DNA from: an uncultured Lewinella sp.
GTDB taxonomy: Bacteria > Bacteroidota > Bacteroidia > Chitinophagales > Saprospiraceae
Direction of reading: 5' to 3'
Length of the DNA: 52,759 nt
NCBI GenBank assembly: GCA_937873655.1
Contig: CALMYQ010000165.1
Location: 1-52,759 of the forward strand
In this document: in pieces, positions 25,886 to 34,045 of the stretch
Layout of the letters: each line of letters starts with the position of its first letter
How positions within the stretch are numbered: the stretch's first letter is position 1
The notes under the pieces: generated by a model
The model's database searches: none
Seen by the model: the letters and a program-made list of their open reading frames with translations, nothing else
What the model was told of the DNA's origin: nothing
Program-made: the position numbers and the translations under genes

Positions 25886-25962
25886 TTTTTATTTTTTAAC
25901 GAGAGTACAGGTCAAAGCGCCCTGTTCAAGGGCCTCTGTGCTGAACTAAAAACAACCATACC

Positions 25963-26310
25963 ATGCCACGTTCCGTTAACGCGGTTGCGTCCAGAAGAAG
26001 GCGCAAGAAGATCTTGAAAATGGCCAAAGGATATTTCCTGGCCAGGCGTACGGTCTATACCGTTGCCAAGAACACGGTTGAAAAAGGTTTGCAATATGCA
26101 TACCGCGACCGCAGAAACAAAAAACGGGCCTTCCGCCGTCTCTGGATCGCTCGTATCAACGCCGCTGCCCGTATCAACGGTACGACTTACAGCAAGTTGA
26201 TCCACCAATTATCAGAAAGCGACATTCAACTCAACCGCAAGGTGCTCGCGGATCTGGCGATGAACCACCCGGAGACCTTCAAAGCGGTCGTAGCTTCTAT
26301 CGCGAAATAA
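25963..26310 (+). CDS. rplT: Large-subunit ribosomal protein bL20
   Basis: 115 aa, normal length. MPRSVNAVASRRRRKKILK and the long basic helix (GYFLARRTVYTVAKNTVEKG) bind 23S rRNA early in 50S assembly. FRRLWIARINAAARINGTTYSK is the conserved C-terminal domain. The gene ends 20 nt before a strong terminator. Its last 14 bases overlap the end of a small convergent ORF. Confidence 0.97.
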   Translation: MPRSVNAVASRRRRKKILKMAKGYFLARRTVYTVAKNTVEKGLQYAYRDRRNKKRAFRRLWIARINAAARINGTTYSKLIHQLSESDIQLNRKVLADLAMNHPETFKAVVASIAK

Positions 26311-26497
26311 ACGGCTTTACGCCTTTGGAAAAATCCTCCCGGGTAATCTCCGGGAGGATTTTTTTTTGCTCCTCAGGCAACCTAAATATTCGGATTTCGT
26401 ATAAGAATTCCGGATGCTCATCTTTGATCCATCGGTACTTCCCATCTTCATAAACCAGCCCGGCATGCTTTGATGCATGCAATTCACCGTGCTTCAT
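26297..26497 (-). CDS. Small hypothetical protein, reading through the rplT terminator
   Basis: 66 aa, ATG start. I do not recognise the family, but the composition is protein-like: KHGELHASKHAGLVYEDG, then KDEHPEFLYEIRIFRLPEEQ. Its middle-to-end codons lie in the terminator hairpin (KILPEITREDFS). It overlaps the rplT end by 14 nt. It could be real, or a chance open frame kept open by the hairpin. There is no promoter match. Confidence 0.35.
   Translation of the reverse strand: MKHGELHASKHAGLVYEDGKYRWIKDEHPEFLYEIRIFRLPEEQKKILPEITREDFSKGVKPFISR
26331..26367 (+). terminator. Rho-independent terminator after rplT
   Basis: A 12-bp perfect stem AAATCCTCCCGG/CCGGGAGGATTT with loop GTAATCT and a run of nine T. 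Confidence 0.95.
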
Positions 26498-26573
26498 TCA
26501 CCTGATTCTGACCTATTTATCCTTCCCGGGATCGGCCCAGGGCAAGGCGAACATGTCATTAATCCAAACAGAT

Positions 26574-27914
26574 ATGAAACACAGGTTCCACTTTTTGCTG
26601 ATGGCAGCCATCCTTCTGGCCGGTTGCCAACCCGAAAATACAGACTATGAGCTGGATTTAACGCTTGAAGAAACCCTCAAACAGGCTTCAGGCGGGATCG
26701 GAAAAACCTTTTATCAACTACCCAAGAGCCACGAATACGACAAGATCCCTCAAGACCCGAACAACCCGCTGACCTCGGAAAAGGTGCTGCTCGGGCAGTT
26801 GCTATTTCACGAGACCGGTTTGGCATTGGCGCCGGTCAAATCTACGGCAACCGGCACCTATGCCTGCGCGTCCTGCCACTTTGCCTCAGCCGGATTCCAG
26901 GCCGGCAGGTTCCAGGGCCTGTCGGAAGGTGGGCACGGATTCGGATTGAACGGAGAAGACAGGAAAAAACTGGATGCCTACGACGAACCGGACGTCGATT
27001 GCCAACCGGTACGAACCCCCGCCGCACTGAATGCCGCCTACCAGGAAGTCACCCTTTGGAACGGGCAGTTCGGTGCTACCGGCCCCAATGCTGGCACGGA
27101 GACCGAGTGGGAATACGGAACGCCTAAGGAGGATAACCACCTCGGATTCCAGGGGCTTGAAACCCAGGCAATCGCCGGTCTTAAGGTCCATCGCATGGAG
27201 ATCAATCGGGATTTTTTGCGGGACAAAGGCTATATACCCTTGTTCGATGCGGCATTTCCGGGGGCGCCCGCAGGCGAACGCTATACACGGGAGAAGGCAG
27301 GGCTGGCCATTGCAGCCTACGAACGAACCTTGTTGGCCAACCGCGCGCCTTTCCAGGAATGGCTCGGCGGCAATATTGCAGCTATGAGCGACAAAGAGAA
27401 ACTGGGCGCCATCCTGTTCTTCGGTTCGGCCGGCTGCGCGACCTGCCACAACGGCCCCAGCCTGGCCAACATGGATTTTTACGCCATGGGAATGAATGAT
27501 CTGTCCGCCTGCCCCGAGCCTGTATTTCGGGCTCCGAAAGACGATCCGGCCCGCTTCGGCAGGGGCAGTTTTACCCGCAATAATGCTGATAATTATAAAT
27601 TCAAGGTCCCGCAACTTTACAACCTGTCGGATTCACCGTTCTATGGTCATGGCAGCAGTTTCCGGTCCGTACGGGAAGTCGTAGCATACCTGAACGCCGG
27701 ACAGCCGGAAAACCCGGAAGTCCCCAAAGTTCAGCTGGCTCCAAATTTCCGTCCGCTCGGCTTAACGGAAGAAGAGATCGATCAGATCACCTTTTTCCTG
27801 GAACAAAGCCTGCGGGACCCGGAACTGCTGCGTTTCCAGCCCGGTGCGGTGCTGTCCGGCCAGTGTTTTCCGGTGAATGACCCGGAAGGGCGAGCGGATC
27901 TGGGATGCGAATGA
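26574..27914 (+). CDS. Di-heme cytochrome c peroxidase/MauG-family lipoprotein
   Basis: 446 aa from MKHRFHF; lipobox AAILLAGC, with the lipidated Cys near 18. Two heme c sites: CASCH (about 100) and CATCH (about 290). The GQLLFHETGL...YACASCH opening and the C-terminal FKVPQLYNLSDSPFYGHG and FLEQSLRDP segments are typical of the family. It reduces hydrogen peroxide or oxidises a partner protein in the periplasm. Compared with classical CcpA it has an extended N-domain with an FASAGFQ segment after heme 1, as in the larger MauG relatives. It is a single gene, convergent with the ABC transporter. Confidence 0.92.
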   Translation: MKHRFHFLLMAAILLAGCQPENTDYELDLTLEETLKQASGGIGKTFYQLPKSHEYDKIPQDPNNPLTSEKVLLGQLLFHETGLALAPVKSTATGTYACASCHFASAGFQAGRFQGLSEGGHGFGLNGEDRKKLDAYDEPDVDCQPVRTPAALNAAYQEVTLWNGQFGATGPNAGTETEWEYGTPKEDNHLGFQGLETQAIAGLKVHRMEINRDFLRDKGYIPLFDAAFPGAPAGERYTREKAGLAIAAYERTLLANRAPFQEWLGGNIAAMSDKEKLGAILFFGSAGCATCHNGPSLANMDFYAMGMNDLSACPEPVFRAPKDDPARFGRGSFTRNNADNYKFKVPQLYNLSDSPFYGHGSSFRSVREVVAYLNAGQPENPEVPKVQLAPNFRPLGLTEEEIDQITFFLEQSLRDPELLRFQPGAVLSGQCFPVNDPEGRADLGCE

Positions 27915-27950
27915 AATGAGGGGCCGGATGCTGGTATCCAGAATCAAGCA

Positions 27951-28757
27951 TCACCCCATCTTTCCCACCTTCACCATCCGGTCTTCCACTTCATGGACCA
28001 GCTCCATGAAGTGCGGGAGCCGCTTGGTTTCCCAGGTGCGGTGGAAGGGCAGGTCGACGGGGATATGTTCGACAAAATTGGACGGGGGGGATTTCATGAT
28101 GTAAATATCGTCGCCGAGGTAGACGGCTTCGGAGATATCGTGGGTGACGAAGATGACTGTGGGGTGGAATTCCAGCCAGATCTTGGCCAGCAATTCCTGC
28201 ATCTGCATGCGGGTATTGATGTCGAGGGCGCCGAAGGGTTCGTCCATCAGCAGGATCTCGGGGTTGGAGAGCAGGCTTCGGGCTATGGCCACCCGTTGGA
28301 GCTGACCGCCGGAGAGGGTCGGATATTGGGCGAACTTGTTCTCGTGTCCGGCCAGGCCGACCATTTCGATCATTTCCATGGCCTTTTCCTTGCGTTCCTT
28401 ATCGGGCATCCCCTGGAATTCCAGCGCCAGCGCTACATTTTCCAGGACGGTCAGCCAGGGCAGGGAGGAGTATTGCTGGAAGACCATGCCTGCCCGCATG
28501 TCGGGTTGCAACGGCTTTCCATGGATCAGGACCTCGCCCTTGGTCGGTTTCTGCAAGCCGGCAATATAGCGCAGGAGGGTGGATTTGCCGCAGCCGGACA
28601 TGCCCAGGATCACCACAAACTGGCCCTGCGCCGGCTTATCCTCCACCAGGAAATGGAGGTCCTGTATAACATAGGATTCACCGCCGTCGTAACTTTGGCT
28701 GATGTTCCGCAATTCGATCAGGTTGGTCAGTTCGGAGTCTTTGAATATGCTGCTCAT
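27951..28757 (-). CDS. ABC transporter ATP-binding protein, nitrate/sulfonate/taurine (SsuB/TauB) type
   Basis: 268 aa. Walker A GMSGCGKST (52-60), Q-loop MVFQQYSSLPWLTVLENVAL, signature LSGGQLQRVAIARSL, Walker B ILLMDEPFGALD, H-loop VTHDISEA. QQYSSLPWLTV is characteristic of the SsuB/NrtD branch. It powers the permease encoded just upstream: the permease TAA and this ATG share a base (TAATG), so they are translationally coupled. No substrate-binding protein is encoded nearby, so the substrate is open. Confidence 0.93.
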   Translation of the reverse strand: MSSIFKDSELTNLIELRNISQSYDGGESYVIQDLHFLVEDKPAQGQFVVILGMSGCGKSTLLRYIAGLQKPTKGEVLIHGKPLQPDMRAGMVFQQYSSLPWLTVLENVALALEFQGMPDKERKEKAMEMIEMVGLAGHENKFAQYPTLSGGQLQRVAIARSLLSNPEILLMDEPFGALDINTRMQMQELLAKIWLEFHPTVIFVTHDISEAVYLGDDIYIMKSPPSNFVEHIPVDLPFHRTWETKRLPHFMELVHEVEDRMVKVGKMG

Positions 28758-29839
28758 TAGTCCTGTTCTACGTAGTTTTTCTGAATCTTGAATTCCCCGA
28801 AAAGGATGAGGATCACACTGGTGATGACCACCAGGAGTACCGGAACGCCCAGTTTTCCGGCAAGTGCCGGGATGAAGGCCGGCAGCAGGATCGCCAGGGC
28901 CAGGGAGCCGAAGAAGATCAACAGGCCGTATTCAACCTCCGTCAGGCCTTTCAGCGCTGATTTATAGTATTTATGCGGGAACAGGCGCTTGTCGAAATAG
29001 ACAAAAAGCCGGTCCTGGATATAGCCGATCGCTACGATGATGATGAGGATGGCAAACAGTTTGTCCACTTGTCCCTGGCGCTGCTTCAGGTAGATCAGGC
29101 CGCCGAGACCGCCTTGCCGGTTCAGCAATTCCGCGATGATGATATAAGTCCAGGAAATGGCTGTCAATACGCGGATATCGTCGATGAGGCGCGACATGAC
29201 CGAGGGCAGGTAGACCGACCGGATGGTTTGCCAGGTTTTGGCCCCCAGGGTGAACACGGTCTTGATGTAAACGTCCTCCACTTCATCGATCCGCTGAACC
29301 ACTACCGGAAGCAGGTACACGATGATGCCGAAGGCCAGGAAGGCGATCTTCATCCGGTCTTCGATCCCGAACCAGATGATGAACAAGCCGGTCAGCGCGG
29401 TCAGCGGCAGATAGCGAAGGGCGTCCACCTGTTTGCCGAACATACTGCGGAAGATCGGGAAAAGGCCGATCAGGAAGCCGATGGGAATGGAAACGAAGAT
29501 GGCCCAGAAATACCCTTGCAGGTTCAACCAGACCGACCGCCAGGTATTCGACATCAAATCGTCATCGGATACCAGCCGGGGAAATGCCTTCACGACCTGA
29601 TCCGGACGGGGCAGCAGCGGGTATACCCGCCTGGACGGATCGACCGTTACGGGCGAAACGTTTTGCTCAATGCCCAGGGAATCGGATGCAGGCGGCGCGT
29701 CAAAGTTCTCGCCGACGGACGGCCTCGAAAGCAGCTCGGCCAATCCCCACCAAAGGGCGATCAGGAACACCAGTCCGAATATCCCCCAAACCAGGTTTTG
29801 GGTGGAGGTGAGTTTACCTCGTAATTCAAATAATGACAT
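28757..29839 (-). CDS. ABC transporter permease, SsuC-like with extra C-terminal membrane segments
   Basis: 360 aa, about 100 longer than standard SsuC/TauC permeases. One helix (about 18-35) precedes a periplasmic stretch (YPLLPRPDQVVKAFPRL), then the core BPD transporter domain, with the EAA-like loop TLGAKTWQTIRSVYLPSVM. GYIQDRLFVYFDKRLFPHKYY ends the usual fold. After it come two further hydrophobic segments (YGLLIFFGSLALAILLPAF and VPVLLVVITSVILILF) not found in the standard family. It partners the ATPase downstream. It is divergent from the AraC-type regulator, which may control it (inference). Confidence 0.9.
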   Translation of the reverse strand: MSLFELRGKLTSTQNLVWGIFGLVFLIALWWGLAELLSRPSVGENFDAPPASDSLGIEQNVSPVTVDPSRRVYPLLPRPDQVVKAFPRLVSDDDLMSNTWRSVWLNLQGYFWAIFVSIPIGFLIGLFPIFRSMFGKQVDALRYLPLTALTGLFIIWFGIEDRMKIAFLAFGIIVYLLPVVVQRIDEVEDVYIKTVFTLGAKTWQTIRSVYLPSVMSRLIDDIRVLTAISWTYIIIAELLNRQGGLGGLIYLKQRQGQVDKLFAILIIIVAIGYIQDRLFVYFDKRLFPHKYYKSALKGLTEVEYGLLIFFGSLALAILLPAFIPALAGKLGVPVLLVVITSVILILFGEFKIQKNYVEQD

Positions 29840-29968
29840 ATGATTTAGGCTAATGCGGGTCCAATTTATGGCGAATTGGTGAGAATTGTGTTATCCGATC
29901 CGGGAATTGTGTTTTTGAAAAGGTTGGATTTAACGGATCTTTGTTGGCGCCAACAAATAAAATGCGCT

Positions 29969-30877
29969 ATGGCTGAAGAGATTTTGAAAATACGGTCCAT
30001 TTCCGAGTTGCATCTTGCGCTTGGTTTTCCCAAACCCACCCACCCGTTGATCAGCGTGATCAATGCCGCCGAACTGAACATCGACAAGGAAATGGTCGGT
30101 ATCAGGGTTGCCATGGGTTTATACTATATCGGTTTGAAAAGCTCGGAATGCGGCATGCAGTATGGCCGGAATCAATACGATTTTCAGGAAGGCGTGATGG
30201 TTTTCACCGCCCCTGATCAGGTCGTTTCGCCTACTGAAGAAATTGCTGAGAACCAGGTTGAAGGCTGGATGCTGTTTTTCCATCCGGACCTGATCCGCAC
30301 CTCCTCCCTCGGGCAAATCATTGATCATTTCACCTTTTTCTCCTATGAAGCACACGAAGCCCTGCATTTATCCGACCAGGAAAAAAAGACCCTTGGGGAT
30401 ATCGTCCACCTGATCAAAGGGGAGTATGAACAACGGATCGACAGCCATAGTCAGCGCGTGATTGTTTCCAGTCTAGAATTGTTGCTGAATTACTGCTCCC
30501 GGTTTTATGAGCGGCAATTCAACACCCGGACCAACCAGAACAAATATATCGTCACCCGGTTTCAGCATATCCTCAACCAATATTTTCAGGCTGGGAAACT
30601 TGCTGAAAACGGATTGCCGTCCATTGGTTATTTCGCATCGGAGATCCATCTCTCTCCTAACTATCTGAGCGATCTGCTCAAAAAGGAAACCGGCCGCAGC
30701 GCAAAGGACCATATCAACGATTTCCTGGTAGAAAAAGCCAAAGACCTCCTGCTGAATACCAACCGGTCTGTCAGTGAGATCGCCTATGACCTTGGTTTCA
30801 ATTATCCGCATTATTTCAGCCGGTTGTTCCGGGCAAGGACCGGGATGACGCCGGTGGTTTTCCGGAGTAAGAATTAG
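29969..30877 (+). CDS. AraC-family transcriptional regulator
   Basis: 302 aa from MAEEILK. An N-terminal cupin-like sensing domain (about 1-180) is followed by two helix-turn-helix motifs: IGYFASEIHLSPNYLSDLLKKETG and SVSEIAYDLGFNYPHYFSRLFRARTG (about 225-300). The second is the best-conserved AraC signature. It should bind DNA upstream of a nearby operon in response to a small ligand. The ABC transporter genes are divergent across a 129-nt gap and the SDR gene follows in the same direction. The longer TTG-started reading is rejected for lack of conserved sequence. Confidence 0.93.
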   Translation: MAEEILKIRSISELHLALGFPKPTHPLISVINAAELNIDKEMVGIRVAMGLYYIGLKSSECGMQYGRNQYDFQEGVMVFTAPDQVVSPTEEIAENQVEGWMLFFHPDLIRTSSLGQIIDHFTFFSYEAHEALHLSDQEKKTLGDIVHLIKGEYEQRIDSHSQRVIVSSLELLLNYCSRFYERQFNTRTNQNKYIVTRFQHILNQYFQAGKLAENGLPSIGYFASEIHLSPNYLSDLLKKETGRSAKDHINDFLVEKAKDLLLNTNRSVSEIAYDLGFNYPHYFSRLFRARTGMTPVVFRSKN

Positions 30878-30982
30878 TTGTCGTGTGAAAGATCCGGAAA
30901 ATGTGTTTATAAGACCGGGATTTATGATTGCAAGGCAAGACAGACAAGCCGACCTTTGCCGCATATAATTCAAACCATTTAA

Positions 30983-31804
30983 ATGAAAAAGGTAATCCTA
31001 ATCACGGGCGCTTCCTCCGGGATCGGAAAGGCTACCGCCCTGCAATTGATCAAAGAAGGACATACCGTGTACGGAGCCGCCCGCAGGGTGGACCAAATGG
31101 AGGACCTTGCACAGGCCGGGGGGCATGCCCTCAAAATGGACGTGCTGGACGAGGAACAAATTGTCAAAGGCGTGCGGCAGGTCATGGACGAACAGGGAAA
31201 GATTGACGTGCTCATCAACAACGCCGGTTACGGCCTGTACGGTTCTGTAGAGGACCTTCCTCTGGAGGCAGCCCGGCGGCAATTCGAGGTCAATATCTTC
31301 GGCCTGGCCCGGATCACAAAAGAGGTGTTGCCGCAAATGCGCGAACGCAGATCCGGTAAGATCATCAATATCTCTTCAATGGGCGGCAAGATCTACACAC
31401 CGCTGGGCGCCTGGTATCACGCTACCAAACACGCGCTTGAAGGCTGGAGCGATTGCCTCCGGCTGGAACTTGCGCCGTTCAAAGTCCAGGTCGTCATTGT
31501 CGAGCCCGGCGCGATCGCCACCGAATTCGGCGATGTGATGACCGATCCCATCCTCAAAAATTCCGGTAAGGGCCCTTACACCGGGATGGCCCAAAAAGTA
31601 GCCAAGGCCACCCTGGACAGCTATTCTAAATCCAGTACCTCTTCTCCACCGTCTGTAATTGCCAACGCCATTTCCAGGGCCATTGCCGCCCGAAAACCCA
31701 AAACCAGGTACAGGGCCGGAAAATACGCCAAACTGCTGGTCTGGTTGCGCGTTTATCTGGGCGACCGGATGTTCGACCGGATCATTATGAGCCAGATGGG
31801 GTGA
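30983..31804 (+). CDS. Short-chain dehydrogenase/reductase
   Basis: 273 aa. The cofactor motif TGASSGIG (about 7-14), NNAG (about 80) and the catalytic YHATK (Tyr145, Lys149) with an upstream Ser in INISSMGG are all present. The arginines after the first strand (AARRVDQ) favour NADP. It oxidises or reduces an unknown alcohol/ketone in the cytoplasm. The C-terminus ends MSQMG, and the TGA belongs to the GTGAGAGG repeat. It may be co-transcribed with the AraC gene 105 nt upstream. Confidence 0.92.
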   Translation: MKKVILITGASSGIGKATALQLIKEGHTVYGAARRVDQMEDLAQAGGHALKMDVLDEEQIVKGVRQVMDEQGKIDVLINNAGYGLYGSVEDLPLEAARRQFEVNIFGLARITKEVLPQMRERRSGKIINISSMGGKIYTPLGAWYHATKHALEGWSDCLRLELAPFKVQVVIVEPGAIATEFGDVMTDPILKNSGKGPYTGMAQKVAKATLDSYSKSSTSSPPSVIANAISRAIAARKPKTRYRAGKYAKLLVWLRVYLGDRMFDRIIMSQMG

Positions 31805-31816
31805 GAGGGTGAGAGG
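31801..31816 (+). repeat. Two GTGAGAGG units at the SDR gene end
   Basis: The TGA in the first unit is the stop codon of the SDR gene. It is followed by GATAAAAAGCG and no further repeats. Confidence 0.9.
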
Positions 31817-31910
31817 GATAAAAAGCGAGTTAAATTATTGGGATTCATTTCATCTTGTTTCCTTTGCAGGAGGGAGAAAAAATTCTTTATACAGTGCAGA
31901 ACAAAACGAG

Positions 31911-33017
31911 ATGAACATGGAATACCGACTTTTAACCGCCTTGCTTATTGCCGGTTTATGCCGGATCAACCCGATTGCGGCACAGTCGCCTGCCGCCGAT
32001 CAATTGCCCGTACGCGGGTTTTGCATTGCTGCGCCGAACCCGGAAGGGCTGGACGAATTCATCGGCTTTATTGAAAAGGAACTGGGGCCCAACGGCATCA
32101 ATACGCTGATCCTGCGGGTGGATTACCGTTATCAGTACAACACACACCCGGAGTTGCGGTCGGAGAATGCACTGACCAAACAACAGGTCAGCCGGTTGGT
32201 ACAGGCTTGCAAAAAGGCAGGTATCCGGGTTATTCCGCAGGTGAATCTGCTGGGGCACCAATCCTGGGCCTCCACGCTGGGCAACCTGCTGAAAGTATAT
32301 CCCCAATTCGACGAAACCCCGCATGTGGAATTGCCCGAAAAATACGAGTGGCCGAATGACGACGGCCTTTATTGCAAGAGTTATTGCCCGCTCCACCCGG
32401 ACGTACACCAGGTTGTGTTCGACATCATGGATGAGATTACGGCAGCCTTTGAAACAGACGCCTTTCACGCCGGTCTGGACGAGGTCTTCTATATCGCCGA
32501 CGACAAATGCCCGCGCTGCGGCGGTAAGGACCCGGCTGAATTGTTTGCCGGCGAGGTCACTGCACTGCGCAACCATCTCGCCGCCAAAGGCAAGGAGCTC
32601 TGGATCTGGGGCGACCGCCTCATCGACGGAAAGACCACCGGGATCGGCATGTGGGAAGCCAGCATGAACAACACCTACCGGGCCATAGATATGATCCCGA
32701 AAGACGTGGTGATCTGCGACTGGCACTACGAACAAGCCGTACCGACCGCGCCCTATTTCGCGATGAAGGGTTTTCGGATCCTGTCCTGCCCCTGGCGCAA
32801 GGGCGATGTGGCGCGCGAACAGGTAAAATCCATGCTGTTCTACCGGTCGCAATCCCCGGAGGCCATGAAGGAAAATTACTACGGCGTCCTGCAGACCGTC
32901 TGGACCAGCGCCGAGAATTTCATGGACCTGTACTACGGCCGCAAACAGGAACAGGCGCCCGAGCGCGGGGATCAGGCCGGTTGTTTCCGGGCGATGGTGG
33001 ATGAGATGAAACGATAA
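31911..33017 (+). CDS. Secreted GH20-like (beta-N-acetylhexosaminidase-type) glycosidase
   Basis: 368 aa if started at the ATG of MNMEYRLL (the ATG two codons later is equally possible). It has a signal peptide ending PIAAQ. The single TIM barrel holds GFCIAAPNPEGLDEFI, VIPQVNLLGHQSW and, near 185-190, HAGLDEVFYI, which matches the H-x-G-x-D-E catalytic signature of GH20. The final ATW-like segment is LQTVWTSAENF. A pair of cysteines (DKCPRCGGKDP) sits just after the active site and may bind metal. There is no N-terminal GH20b domain, so it is shorter than typical members. It would act on N-acetylhexosamine glycans, consistent with the deacetylase elsewhere in the window. Confidence 0.8.
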   Translation: MNMEYRLLTALLIAGLCRINPIAAQSPAADQLPVRGFCIAAPNPEGLDEFIGFIEKELGPNGINTLILRVDYRYQYNTHPELRSENALTKQQVSRLVQACKKAGIRVIPQVNLLGHQSWASTLGNLLKVYPQFDETPHVELPEKYEWPNDDGLYCKSYCPLHPDVHQVVFDIMDEITAAFETDAFHAGLDEVFYIADDKCPRCGGKDPAELFAGEVTALRNHLAAKGKELWIWGDRLIDGKTTGIGMWEASMNNTYRAIDMIPKDVVICDWHYEQAVPTAPYFAMKGFRILSCPWRKGDVAREQVKSMLFYRSQSPEAMKENYYGVLQTVWTSAENFMDLYYGRKQEQAPERGDQAGCFRAMVDEMKR

Positions 33018-33083
33018 AATTGAGGACCCGAGGAACTGAGGAATCGATGAATCGAATACTCAGCTCCCCGATTCTTCAGTTCT
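33018..33083. repeat. Degenerate AATTGAGG octamers and inverse copy between two genes
   Basis: Directly after the TAA stop come AATTGAGG, ACCCGAGG, AACTGAGG and AATCGATG, AATCGAA, then an inverse CAGCTCCCCGATTCTTCAGTTC segment. It is the same octamer family as 14861-14956 and 51640. Confidence 0.75.
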
Positions 33084-33090
33084 TCCGATT

Positions 33091-33927
33091 ATGAATAAAC
33101 TGAATGCTTGGCTGGGCCTCCTGGCCCGCTACCTCCGCTATTATTTCAGGGCCGACACAAAATACGGCGTCCATTCGCCGTTTGTGGCAGATTGGGTGGC
33201 GAACGTTTTGGAGGATACGCGGGACTATTACGCTTTTTTCAGCATTGGAGGGTTGCGGCAAAAACTGAGCCGGTCGGGTAAGCGGTTGGCGGGTAGCCCC
33301 GGGGGGGCCGGTTATTTCAGCACGCCGCCGGGTGGCCCATCGCTCCGATATCTGGCCAACCGGGTGGCTGTGCCGCCGTATGTGGGGCAATGGTTGTTCA
33401 AAACCGCGTTGTGGGCAAAACCAAAATCGATGCTTGAACTGGGCAGTTCGCTGGGGATCTCTACCCTTTACCTGGGAGCAGCTGCCCCCCGGGCGGGCTT
33501 CCTTTCCGTAGAGGGCTGGCGTGAAGCGGCAGAATTGGCGGCCGCTCATTGCCATGAAGCCGGTCTGGTCAATATAAGGATCGTACATGGCAATTTCAAG
33601 GAAGCCTTACCCCAGGTCCTGCCCCACCTGGCGCCGCTTGACCTCGTTTATATCGACGGGGACCACAACGGCTTCCGGACGCTGGAATATGTGGAGCAAT
33701 GCCTCCCCCACCTCGCTCCGGACGGGGTCATCATCCTGGGCGATATCTATTGGTCGGAAGATATGGCCGAGGCGTGGAAAACGCTGCAGCAACATCCGGC
33801 CTTCCGGGTATCTATTGATGTTTTTCATCTGGGTTTGCTGTTTCCAAGGGCTGAACAAAAAGAAAAGGAGCATTTCACCCTGATCCGGGCGCGACGGAAG
33901 TTTTGGCGGGTGGGGATTTGGGGGTGA
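33091..33927 (+). CDS. SAM-dependent class I methyltransferase
   Basis: 278 aa. Motif I is MLELGSSLGISTLYL (about 115-128), the acidic loop is SVEGWREAAELAAAH, and LDLVYIDGDHNGFRT with a downstream GVIILGDIYWSEDM corresponds to the metal-binding and catalytic region of O-methyltransferase-3-like enzymes. The N-terminal helical domain (LLARYLRYYFRADTKYGVHSPF) is typical of a Bacteroidota family with no known substrate. It ends near a 48-bp palindrome. Confidence 0.85.
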   Translation: MNKLNAWLGLLARYLRYYFRADTKYGVHSPFVADWVANVLEDTRDYYAFFSIGGLRQKLSRSGKRLAGSPGGAGYFSTPPGGPSLRYLANRVAVPPYVGQWLFKTALWAKPKSMLELGSSLGISTLYLGAAAPRAGFLSVEGWREAAELAAAHCHEAGLVNIRIVHGNFKEALPQVLPHLAPLDLVYIDGDHNGFRTLEYVEQCLPHLAPDGVIILGDIYWSEDMAEAWKTLQQHPAFRVSIDVFHLGLLFPRAEQKEKEHFTLIRARRKFWRVGIWG

Positions 33928-33951
33928 GTTTAAAATAGTGCATTCGAATTA

Positions 33952-33999
33952 TTTACAGTTATAGCTGATTTGATCGATCAAATCAGCTATAACTGTAAA
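33952..33999. terminator. 48-bp perfect palindrome between convergent genes
   Basis: A 24-bp arm (TTTACAGTTATAGCTGATTT followed by GATC) is followed at once by its exact complement. Reading either way it ends in a short A/T run. It lies between the convergent methyltransferase and D-lactate dehydrogenase genes, fitting a bidirectional terminator. A stem this long without a loop is unusual. Confidence 0.7.
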
Positions 34000-34045
34000 A
34001 ATAAACAGACTTGCAGCTGGATTAACCATCGGAAGGATTCATACC

